From: Firmicutes bacterium UBA995
GTDB lineage: Bacteria > Bacillota > Sulfobacillia > UBA995
DNA: 13,790 nt
Assembly: GCA_002291985.1 (NCBI GenBank)
Contig: DBBB01000102.1
Span: 1 to 13,790 of the forward strand
Reading direction: 5' to 3'
A program made the position numbers and the translations under genes. Position 1 is the stretch's first letter, and every line of letters starts with the position of its first letter. Shown in pieces: positions 8,185 to 13,790 of the stretch. The notes below the pieces were generated by a model. That model did not search any database. It saw nothing but the letters and a program-made list of their open reading frames with translations, and was not told where the DNA came from.

Positions 8185-8188
8185 AGGC

Positions 8189-8944
8189 TCACCGTCCTCC
8201 CTCTTTGCGTAGCGTATCGAGGAAGGTCAGAGAGCGCAGCGGCCGGTCGAGGTGGAACTCGAGATAGACCCTGAGTAGTGCCTCCAGCTCGGCGCGGTCC
8301 CGGTTGGACGCAAAAAGCCTGCCTACCTGACGGATGTCGGCATCCTTCAGGTAGAGCATCGCCGCCAGCACCCCCCGGCGCAAGGGCGCGCCGCCCACGG
8401 TTCTCCCGCATGTCGCGCAGATCGCCCCGCCCTCGGCGGGGTTGAAGCGCAACTCGCCATGGTCCCCTAACGGACCGCCACATCGACAGCAGACGCTCAA
8501 CTCGGGCTCGAAACCGGCGGCACTCAGGTGCCGCAACTCGAAAGCCCGGACCGTCAACTCGGGGTCGCCGCCCTCGATCAGCAGGTGCAGTGTCGCCAGC
8601 AGCAAGGGGAAAGAGCCACCCTGTTCGCCGTCGCGCGCCGTAGCGTCTACCACCTCGAGAACGTGACTGGCCCAGGTCAGCACCGTCAGGTCTTCTCGCA
8701 GCCGGGCGAAAGAGTTGAGGAGTTCCACCTGGCCGATGACATCAAGCTGGCGCCCCCGGGCCACCAGACACCGGAGGTGAGCAAAAGGCTGAAGGGCGCC
8801 GGCCCGACGGCTAGACGTGCGGCGAACGCCGCGTGCCACCGCCTGCTTCTTGCCGTCTTCCTTGCTGAAAAGGGTCACCAGCCGATCGGTTTCCCCAAGG
8901 TCCCGGCAGCGAAGGACGATTGCCTCCAGATGGTACGTGGCCAG
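8189..8944 (-). CDS. recO: DNA repair protein RecO, probable CTG start
   Basis: Recombination mediator that helps load RecA on SSB-coated DNA with RecR and anneals strands. From the CTG at 8944 the protein is 251 residues, the family norm. It begins LATYHLEAIVLRCRDLGETD, which matches the canonical MxxYxxEAIVLRxRDxGExD N-terminus of the OB fold. A zinc-binding CxxC pair follows at C152/C155 and C176/C179. The frame is closed upstream by the era TGA (8972-8974). Between that stop and the conserved N-terminus there is no ATG, GTG or TTG, only CTG at 8944 and at 8950. An AGGAGG site (8960-8955) lies 10 and 4 nt from them. The first standard start is GTG at 8878, which would remove 22 conserved residues. 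Cotranscribed with era. Confidence 0.92.
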   Translation of the reverse strand: MATYHLEAIVLRCRDLGETDRLVTLFSKEDGKKQAVARGVRRTSSRRAGALQPFAHLRCLVARGRQLDVIGQVELLNSFARLREDLTVLTWASHVLEVVDATARDGEQGGSFPLLLATLHLLIEGGDPELTVRAFELRHLSAAGFEPELSVCCRCGGPLGDHGELRFNPAEGGAICATCGRTVGGAPLRRGVLAAMLYLKDADIRQVGRLFASNRDRAELEALLRVYLEFHLDRPLRSLTFLDTLRKEGGR

Positions 8945-8954
8945 GGGCAGCTTC

Positions 8955-8960
8955 CCTCCT
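8955..8960 (-). promoter_or_regulatory. Shine-Dalgarno site of recO
   Basis: A full AGGAGG lies between the era stop and the conserved recO N-terminus. It points to initiation at CTG 8944 (10 nt away) or CTG 8950 (4 nt away), rather than at the GTG at 8878, 76 nt further downstream. It is the main evidence for the unusual start. Confidence 0.7.
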
Positions 8961-8971
8961 CGCGGCCGCGA

Positions 8972-9865
8972 TCAGTGATAGCCCAGCGAGCGCAAGGTGG
9001 CCGGCCGATCGCGCCAGTCAGGACTCACCTTCACCCGCAATTCCAGGAACACCCGGGTGCCCAGCAGCGCCTCGATCTCCTGGCGGGCCACCTGGCCGAC
9101 TTGTTTGATCAGGCTGCCGCCATGGCCGATGATGATGCCCTTCTGCGACGGTCGTTCCACGTGAACGATTGCCCGGATGAAGATGAGACCGTCCGGACGC
9201 TCCTTCCACTCCTGCACCTCGACCGCCGTGGCGTGAGGCACTTCCTCGCGGGTCAGGTGGAGGATCTGCTCCCGCACCAGTTCCGCAACCACGAAACGCT
9301 CCGGCTGATCGGTAAGGGCATCGGGGGGGAAGTAGGCAGGACCTTCCGGTAGACAGTCCAGCACTGCTGAAACCAGCGGCTCCAGGTCGGCGTCGTCTCT
9401 CGCCGACAGGAGAAAAGTACGGCGAAAAGCAGCCAGGGTCGCGTACCGGGTGAGAACACCGGCTCCAACATCGGCCGGTACGAGATCGGCCTTGTTCACG
9501 ACCAGGAAGACGGGCGCGGAGGCGCCGGACAACTCCCTGGCCAGATAGCGATCGCCCGGCCCTGGAGGCGAGTTGGCCTCGACCACCAGCAACAGGGCTT
9601 CTACCTCCCGCATCGCCGCCCGGGTGGTCTTGAGCAAGTAGCCGCCGAGCCGATCCCGGGGGCGCTGCACGCCGGGTGTGTCCAGGAATACTGCCTGTCC
9701 GCCGGGCCGGTGGACCACGCCGGCAATCCGGTTACGGGTGGTCTGCGGTTTGTCGGACACGACGGCCAGCTTCCGCCCGACCAGACGGTTGAGCAGCGTG
9801 GACTTGCCCACGTTGGGCCGTCCCAGGATAACGGCAAAGCCGGAACGAAAACCACCGCTGGCCAT
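8972..9865 (-). CDS. era: GTPase Era
   Basis: Essential GTPase that binds the 3' end of 16S rRNA during small-subunit assembly. All parts are present in 297 residues: G1 GRPNVGKST (15-23), G2 TT within QTTRNR (41-46), G3 DTPG (62-65), G4 NKAD (124-127), G5 SAR (154-156), and a C-terminal KH domain (about 207-285) with the GHGG loop at 247-250 in GIIIGHGGSLIK. ATG 9865 has a GGTGAGGG site at good distance. The gene follows the DUF502 gene after 46 nt with nothing notable in the gap. Its partner in 16S maturation, ybeY, is encoded in the same cluster. In Bacillus, cdd lies between dgkA and era; here a DUF502 gene takes that place. Confidence 0.98.
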   Translation of the reverse strand: MASGGFRSGFAVILGRPNVGKSTLLNRLVGRKLAVVSDKPQTTRNRIAGVVHRPGGQAVFLDTPGVQRPRDRLGGYLLKTTRAAMREVEALLLVVEANSPPGPGDRYLARELSGASAPVFLVVNKADLVPADVGAGVLTRYATLAAFRRTFLLSARDDADLEPLVSAVLDCLPEGPAYFPPDALTDQPERFVVAELVREQILHLTREEVPHATAVEVQEWKERPDGLIFIRAIVHVERPSQKGIIIGHGGSLIKQVGQVARQEIEALLGTRVFLELRVKVSPDWRDRPATLRSLGYH

Positions 9866-9911
9866 CTGCCCTCACCCCGCCCAGTGCCGGCCTCTCGCCC
9901 GGGCTGCCATG

Positions 9912-10580
9912 TCAGCGAACCTCGCCGGGCGAGGGCGGGCCGGTCGCCGACGCGGATGGAGGCACCGGCGCGTCATCGTGGGCCGATGCCGACAGGATGC
10001 CGCCGGATATTACCCGCTTGAACCCTTCGCTCACCGGCATGTCCAGGAAGATCACGTCATCCCGGGGCACGAGCAGCAGAAATCCGGAGGTAGGATTGGG
10101 GGTGGTCGGCAACAACACGCTCACCATCGGCCTGCCGATCCGGTCGGGCATCTCCCCTTGCAGCTCGCCTGTCACAAAGGCGATAGCCCACATCCCCCGG
10201 CGAGGGTACTCCACCAGCACGACCCGTTTGAAAGCTGCGGTATCCTGACGGGAGAATGCGGTCACCATTTGCTTCGACGCATGGTAGATGGTCCGCACGA
10301 CCGGGGCGCGGTTGATGAGACCCTCGCCGTACGCGACCAGGCGCCGGCCCACCAGGTTGGTGGTCACGAACCCGGCGATGAGCACCACGATGATGGTGGC
10401 CACCACTCCTAACCCCGGTACGGCTAACCCCGGTACGGCTCGTCCGAAGATCAGGTGAACCCAGCGTCCGGTGACTCCATCCAGCAGACGAAATAGCCAC
10501 TCGAAGATCAAAAAAGTCAAGAACACCGGTAGTAAGACGAGCAAGCCGGCCAGGAAGGTGTTGCGTATTCGCTTCATCAT
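9912..10580 (-). CDS. DUF502 family membrane protein
   Basis: Two-span membrane protein of family DUF502, which includes plant COV1-like proteins; the molecular function is not established. In 222 residues there are hydrophobic segments at about 9-33 and 57-78. A soluble C-terminal part carries family blocks: VLVEYPRRGMWAIAFVTG (121-138), LLPTTPNPTSGFLLLVP (156-172) and MPVSEGFKRVISGG (181-194). The C-terminal 30 residues are low-complexity, Pro/Ser/Ala-rich and probably disordered. The first of two adjacent ATGs (10580) has GGAGG 8 nt upstream. It overlaps the dgkA stop as ATGA, so coupling with the DgkA-like protein is likely. A 15-bp in-frame tandem duplication lies just before the second membrane span. 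Family assignment is firm; the role is unknown. Confidence 0.9.
   Translation of the reverse strand: MMKRIRNTFLAGLLVLLPVFLTFLIFEWLFRLLDGVTGRWVHLIFGRAVPGLAVPGLGVVATIIVVLIAGFVTTNLVGRRLVAYGEGLINRAPVVRTIYHASKQMVTAFSRQDTAAFKRVVLVEYPRRGMWAIAFVTGELQGEMPDRIGRPMVSVLLPTTPNPTSGFLLLVPRDDVIFLDMPVSEGFKRVISGGILSASAHDDAPVPPSASATGPPSPGEVR
10409..10440. repeat. 15-bp in-frame tandem repeat inside the DUF502 gene
   Basis: CTAACCCCGGTACGG occurs twice head to tail (10409-10423, 10424-10438), plus 2 further matching bases. It encodes VPGLAVPGLG (residues 49-58) just before the second membrane span. Relatives usually have one (I/V)PGLG motif here, so one copy looks like a recent perfect duplication by slippage. 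It keeps the frame. Confidence 0.8.
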
Positions 10581-11068
10581 CGGCCCAGCCTCCGCGCGAT
10601 CCGGCCACCGCCCAGCGCCTCACGGGACATCATCAACAGGACCGCCAAGTAGAGTCCCACCTCCAGGGGATGATCGTCCATGAGCGCCTCCGCCCGGGCC
10701 GGCATCGCCGACAGGTGGGGGGCGAAGACCAGGACGCCTCCGACGGAGGCGGTGACCGCCGACACCAGCACGGCCGCGGCCGCTACCCGCTTGGCCTCAC
10801 CTACCAGGACGGAAAACCGGGTACCCGCCTCCACGTCGCCCAGTCGTTCCATGGCTGTGTTGACGAGTTCGGCCACGAGGACCATGCCGACCAGCAAGAT
10901 CAGATCGACTCCTTCGCCGGCCGTCACTCCCCCCAGGCAGGCCAGACCCAGGACCAGCCACGCCGCCGCCGCATGAACGCGCAGATTGGTCTCCTGGCGG
11001 TAGGCGGTGACCAGACCGGACCAGGCGCCCTGGAAACTACGGACCAGGCTGCCATTCGGGGTGGTCAT
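10577..11068 (-). CDS. dgkA: DgkA-family membrane protein (diacylglycerol/undecaprenol kinase homologue), altered active site
   Basis: Homologue of the small trimeric membrane kinase that phosphorylates undecaprenol (Gram-positives) or diacylglycerol. Length is 163 residues. Hydrophobic segments lie at about 32-49, 54-72, 95-115 and 135-148; the last belongs to a C-terminal extension that the ~120-130 residue family core lacks. Family residues present: E26 in RQETNLRVH, E67-x-x-N70-T-A-x-E74 and D78. The usual Lys-Asp pair (K94-D95 in E. coli) reads K93-R94 in EAKRVAAAA, so a residue needed for ATP/metal handling is replaced by Arg. Kinase activity is therefore doubtful. The ATG at 11068 overlaps the ybeY stop (ATGA) and has only a weak ribosome site, consistent with coupling. 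It overlaps the next gene (DUF502) in the same way. Confidence 0.85.
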   Translation of the reverse strand: MTTPNGSLVRSFQGAWSGLVTAYRQETNLRVHAAAAWLVLGLACLGGVTAGEGVDLILLVGMVLVAELVNTAMERLGDVEAGTRFSVLVGEAKRVAAAAVLVSAVTASVGGVLVFAPHLSAMPARAEALMDDHPLEVGLYLAVLLMMSREALGGGRIARRLGR

Positions 11069-11508
11069 GCCTTTGAGCCCGGTCCCCGCCGCGCCAGGCA
11101 CTCCCGTTCGGCCATGATTGCCGCACCTTCGGGGTCTTCATGGTCGAAGCCCAGCAGGTGCAGGACACCGTGGATCACCAGTTGCATCAGTTCTTCCTCC
11201 AGCGACGTCCCCTGGGCCGCCGCCTGAAGTACGCCGACCGCCACATCTCCGAGGTGGGGCGGCTCGCCCCGCGGAGCCGGCCCCGGTTGGGGGAAAGCGA
11301 GCACATCGGTGGGTCCCGCGATTCCCCGGTAACGGCGGTTCAGATCGGCTATCGCCTCGTCATCCATCAGGCACACGCTCAGTTCGGCCGGTCCCCGCCA
11401 GTCGCCGGCCGCCAGGGCGGCGAGGGCTGCCCGGCGCAGCACATCCTCCAGTTCGGCGGGTACCTCGCATTCCCCTTGCCGGTTGACGATGTCCACGAGC
11501 ACGCTCAC
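11065..11508 (-). CDS. ybeY: Endoribonuclease YbeY (16S rRNA maturation)
   Basis: Zinc-dependent single-strand RNase involved in 16S rRNA 3'-end maturation and ribosome quality control. In 147 residues it has TDVLAFP near 67-73, HLGDVAV near 85-91 and the metal site H113-G-V-L-H117-L-L-G-F-D-H123, which fits HGxLHLxGxDH exactly. The GTG at 11508 overlaps the pgpH stop by 4 nt (GTGA) and gives the normal N-terminus; the open frame continues upstream to 11757, but within pgpH and without similarity. The stop overlaps the dgkA ATG. The position between pgpH and dgkA/era is standard in Bacillota. Confidence 0.97.
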   Translation of the reverse strand: MSVLVDIVNRQGECEVPAELEDVLRRAALAALAAGDWRGPAELSVCLMDDEAIADLNRRYRGIAGPTDVLAFPQPGPAPRGEPPHLGDVAVGVLQAAAQGTSLEEELMQLVIHGVLHLLGFDHEDPEGAAIMAERECLARRGPGSKA

Positions 11509-13616
11509 GCCCGATCGCCCCCGGCCGCGGCAGGCTTCTCTCCTTCCTTCGGCAGGTCCTCCGGGTATTGTACCCTCACATGGAACGTCCCGGTCAGCAA
11601 TTTGGTGAACTCGTCGGCGATGGCATCGAGGTCGCGCAGGGTGAGGTCGGACTGATTCAGTTGACCGCCGTCCAGCCGCTCGCGGATGACCTTCCGGACC
11701 ACCGCCTCGATCCGGGAAGGATTCGGCTGGGGCAAGGCGCGCACCGCCGCCTCGCAACCATCCGCGAGCATCACGATGGCGGCTTCTCTCGTCTGAGGGA
11801 TGGGGCCGTCATAGCGGAAATCTTGCTCGATGACTGTCTCCGCTCGGCCGTCCTCCGTGGCCCGGCTGAAGAAATAAGTGACGAGGCCGGTCCCGTGATG
11901 CTGCTGGATGAAGTCGATGAGCGGCTCGGGCAACTTGTGTTCCCTCGCGAGTTCGACTCCGTCGCGCACGTGCGAGGTGATAATCAGGGCCGACAGGTGG
12001 GGAGCGATGCGATCGTGGGGGTTCTCGTCGCCAAAGAGTTGATTGTCGATGAAAAAATAGGGGCGTTTGATCTTACCTATATCATGATAGTAGGCGCCTA
12101 CCCTGGCCAGCAGGGCGTCACCCCCCACGCGCTCGGTGGCAACTTCCGCCAGATTGGCTACCTGCAGTCCATGTTGGTAAGTTCCCGGCGCTTCCAGCAG
12201 CAATTTTCGCAGCAGGGGCTGATTGGGGTTGCTGAGTTCCAGTAACTTCAAGGGAGTCACGATCCCGAACAGGTTCTCCAGGAAAGGCAACGACCCCAGG
12301 GCCAAGACGGAGGACAGGAAACCGTTGGCCATCCCCCATAGATGGTCCACCCATAATGCCGGCTCGGCGAAAGAACGCCCGCCGACCAGTGACAACCCGA
12401 GGATGGCCGCCAGGTTGGCCGCCATCACCAGCATTCCGGAACGTATGAGATCGTTACGCTGACTAACGGTGGCCACACCGTACACCCCGGCGATGCCCCC
12501 GGCCAGGCTCAGCACGAGATTGATATCCGCCCCCAGCTCGGCTATCAGCCCCAGCAGGATGGCCGCACCGAGACCGGCGGGCGGTCCTAGCAGGATGGTG
12601 GTCAACATGGGTCCGACGGCCAGCGGCGCCAGATAAGGTGAGAAGCGGGCCGTGCCGGCAGCGATGGCCATGGTCCCGACAAGGATCAGTAGAAGGAGGA
12701 ACGTCCGTCGATCGCTGGCGTACACCCCGGGACAGAAGAGTCTCAGGTAGGTCGCCATACCGGCTACCAGGAGACCTGCCAGTACCAGAACGCCCGCCCG
12801 GGCGGGATAGGCCGGGCTGGTCTCGAGCAGTCCGAGATCTTGTAAGATGGTGAGCTGGTGTTCGCTGACCACTTCCCCCGCCCGCACCACTACCTGCCCG
12901 GATACGATCTTCACCGGGTCAACCCGGTCCGCCGCCTCCAGGCGCTGCTGCCGGGTCTGGCGCTCATCGAACACGAGGTTAGCCACGAGCGCTTCCTGGG
13001 CGAGTTGATCGCCGAAGACGCGCAGTTCCCTGTCCACCTGAATCGCAGCCAGATTGGCCGACGCTTGCCTGCGAGCTTCCTCGAGGTACTCGGCCTTTAT
13101 GCCCGAACGCAGAAGGCCGATCACCGTCTCCTGGAGACGGGCCTGGAGGGCTGCCCGATCTTCCGGTGTCGAAGCCAGCACGGCCCGGAGGAGGCCGTCG
13201 GACGTACCCGGGCCCACCAGCTCGCGAAAACCGCGCAACCGGTCTCCATCGGCCAGCCCCGGATCGGCAAGCAGGGTCTCCAGCCCGGAGAAGATGCCGC
13301 TGATGCGCTCTTCGGCCGTGGCTTCTATCGCGGGATCGATCCTGTATACGTCGGGCACGCTGGCCCCGGCCTCTGCCCGCAGTTCTTCGGTCCTGTAGCG
13401 GTCGGTGACGGCCCGGGGAGCCCAGATGTCTCGAGGCGCCACCTGGCCCGCATCGATCTGCAAGCGGTTGGGGACGAGAGCCGGAGTCATGAAAGCGGCG
13501 GCCAACACGAAAGCCAGGGCGCCCCAGAACATGCGCAGGCCGGTGCCCCGATCATTCCCCCGGAGCAAGTACCGCGGCCATAGATGTCGTTGCTGGCCGG
13601 GAGTCGCCTGGGTCAC
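11505..13616 (-). CDS. pgpH: 7TM-HD family c-di-AMP phosphodiesterase (PgpH/YqfF)
   Basis: Membrane enzyme that in relatives hydrolyses cyclic di-AMP to pApA and so affects cell wall, K+ and osmotic control. It has 703 residues. In order: a short cytosolic tail, one membrane span at about 28-48, a large extracellular 7TMR-HDED domain (about 50-270), a multi-span block (about 273-450), and a cytosolic HD domain (about 470-640). Metal-site residues are all visible: H482 (TYQHGLQVA), H511-D512 (YYHDIGK), H549 (TSHV), H573-H574 (QQHHG) and D619 (MLADG). The GTG at 13616 has AGGAG 8 nt upstream and overlaps the phoH stop by 4 nt. The c-di-AMP specificity is inferred from the Listeria/Bacillus members with this architecture and neighbourhood. 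Confidence 0.94.
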   Translation of the reverse strand: MTQATPGQQRHLWPRYLLRGNDRGTGLRMFWGALAFVLAAAFMTPALVPNRLQIDAGQVAPRDIWAPRAVTDRYRTEELRAEAGASVPDVYRIDPAIEATAEERISGIFSGLETLLADPGLADGDRLRGFRELVGPGTSDGLLRAVLASTPEDRAALQARLQETVIGLLRSGIKAEYLEEARRQASANLAAIQVDRELRVFGDQLAQEALVANLVFDERQTRQQRLEAADRVDPVKIVSGQVVVRAGEVVSEHQLTILQDLGLLETSPAYPARAGVLVLAGLLVAGMATYLRLFCPGVYASDRRTFLLLLILVGTMAIAAGTARFSPYLAPLAVGPMLTTILLGPPAGLGAAILLGLIAELGADINLVLSLAGGIAGVYGVATVSQRNDLIRSGMLVMAANLAAILGLSLVGGRSFAEPALWVDHLWGMANGFLSSVLALGSLPFLENLFGIVTPLKLLELSNPNQPLLRKLLLEAPGTYQHGLQVANLAEVATERVGGDALLARVGAYYHDIGKIKRPYFFIDNQLFGDENPHDRIAPHLSALIITSHVRDGVELAREHKLPEPLIDFIQQHHGTGLVTYFFSRATEDGRAETVIEQDFRYDGPIPQTREAAIVMLADGCEAAVRALPQPNPSRIEAVVRKVIRERLDGGQLNQSDLTLRDLDAIADEFTKLLTGTFHVRVQYPEDLPKEGEKPAAAGGDRA

Positions 13617-13790
13617 CGCCCGTTCTCCTCGCTCCGAGACGCGGACTTTTCGTGAGCTTCGTAAGCCTTGATGATCTTCTGCACGAGTTCGTGGCGGACA
13701 ACGTCCCGCTCAGTGAGGTAGATGAACTGGATCCCTTCCACATCAGCCAGCACCAGGCGCACTTCCTCCAGTCCCGAGAAACGCTATCGG
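13613..13790 (-). CDS. phoH: PhoH family ATPase, C-terminal end (runs off the window)
   Basis: Only the last 56 residues of this P-loop ATPase are readable (13783 down to the TGA at 13613-13615). They match the family C-terminus: SGLEEV, VEGIQFIYLTERDVVRH and LVQKIIKAYE, followed by a charged tail ending SEENGR. The ATPase core (Walker motifs) lies outside the window. In this frame a TAG occurs at 13786-13784, just before the RFSGL segment and only 4 bases from the window end. PhoH proteins should be open there (a TGDxTQxDLP-type stretch is expected upstream). This may be an error or chimeric junction at a sequence end, or a real frameshift. The stop overlaps the pgpH GTG (GTGA). PhoH with YbeY is a known conserved pair. 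Confidence 0.85.

Noticed and set aside
8089..8188. Glycine T-box or glycine riboswitch upstream of glyQ
   Set aside because: The gap is too short, part of it is a direct repeat, and I see no T-box core motif or terminator/antiterminator pair.
8528..9352. Plus-strand open frame of 274 codons spanning the recO/era junction
   Set aside because: It crosses two conserved genes on the opposite strand and has no domain or ribosome site.
12858..13583. Plus-strand open frame of 241 codons opposite the pgpH extracellular domain
   Set aside because: Antisense shadow; Gln/His/Arg-rich with no membrane or catalytic motif.
1..13790. A new defence, mobile or biosynthetic system
   Set aside because: Every gene belongs to a known core family in a familiar Bacillota order; no transposase, integrase, CRISPR repeat, toxin-antitoxin pair or compositional break was seen.

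Overview
The window is one stretch of the conserved Bacillota (Firmicutes) housekeeping cluster that runs phoH - yqfF/pgpH - ybeY - dgkA - era - recO - glyQ - glyS - PPDK regulator - ppdK - dgt - dnaG. All eleven complete genes and both partial ones lie on the minus strand, so transcription runs from high to low coordinates. The DNA is strongly GC-rich, initiation codons are often GTG, TTG or even CTG, and Shine-Dalgarno sites are strong. Gene order, glycyl-tRNA synthetase of the two-subunit (alpha2beta2) type and the PPDK/regulator pair together suggest a GC-rich, probably anaerobic clostridial lineage (Moorella/Desulfotomaculum-like). I cannot name a genus. 

Layout in transcription order: (1) 13790-9912, an overlapping block: phoH (3' end only), pgpH (7TM-HD c-di-AMP phosphodiesterase), ybeY (rRNA endonuclease), a DgkA-family membrane protein and a DUF502 membrane protein. 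Every junction is a 4-nt ATGA or GTGA start/stop overlap, so translation is probably coupled. (2) 9865-8189, era and recO: ribosome assembly GTPase and recombination mediator; recO seems to start at CTG. (3) 8188-8089, the widest non-coding gap after the dgt leader, with a 13-bp direct repeat and a possible promoter. (4) 8088-5144, glyQ and glyS, glycyl-tRNA synthetase alpha and beta. (5) 5067-1580, the bifunctional PPDK kinase/phosphorylase and PPDK itself, overlapping by GTGA. (6) 1469-1, dgt (dNTPase) and the first 144 codons of dnaG (primase). 

The genes cover ribosome maturation and translation (YbeY, Era, GlyQS), DNA replication and repair (DnaG, Dgt, RecO), envelope and second-messenger metabolism (DgkA-like, PgpH, DUF502) and reversible pyruvate/PEP interconversion under post-translational control. 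No stretch over 300 bases lacks a gene. I saw no tRNA, rRNA, CRISPR array, insertion sequence, phage gene or toxin-antitoxin pair. 

This is a core chromosomal region, and I do not find a new multi-gene system in it. The points worth a second look are the CTG start of recO, an active-site Asp-to-Arg change in the DgkA homologue that is coupled to DUF502, a Thr-Cys-His phosphorylation site in PPDK, an in-frame stop at the very edge of phoH, and two short direct repeats.
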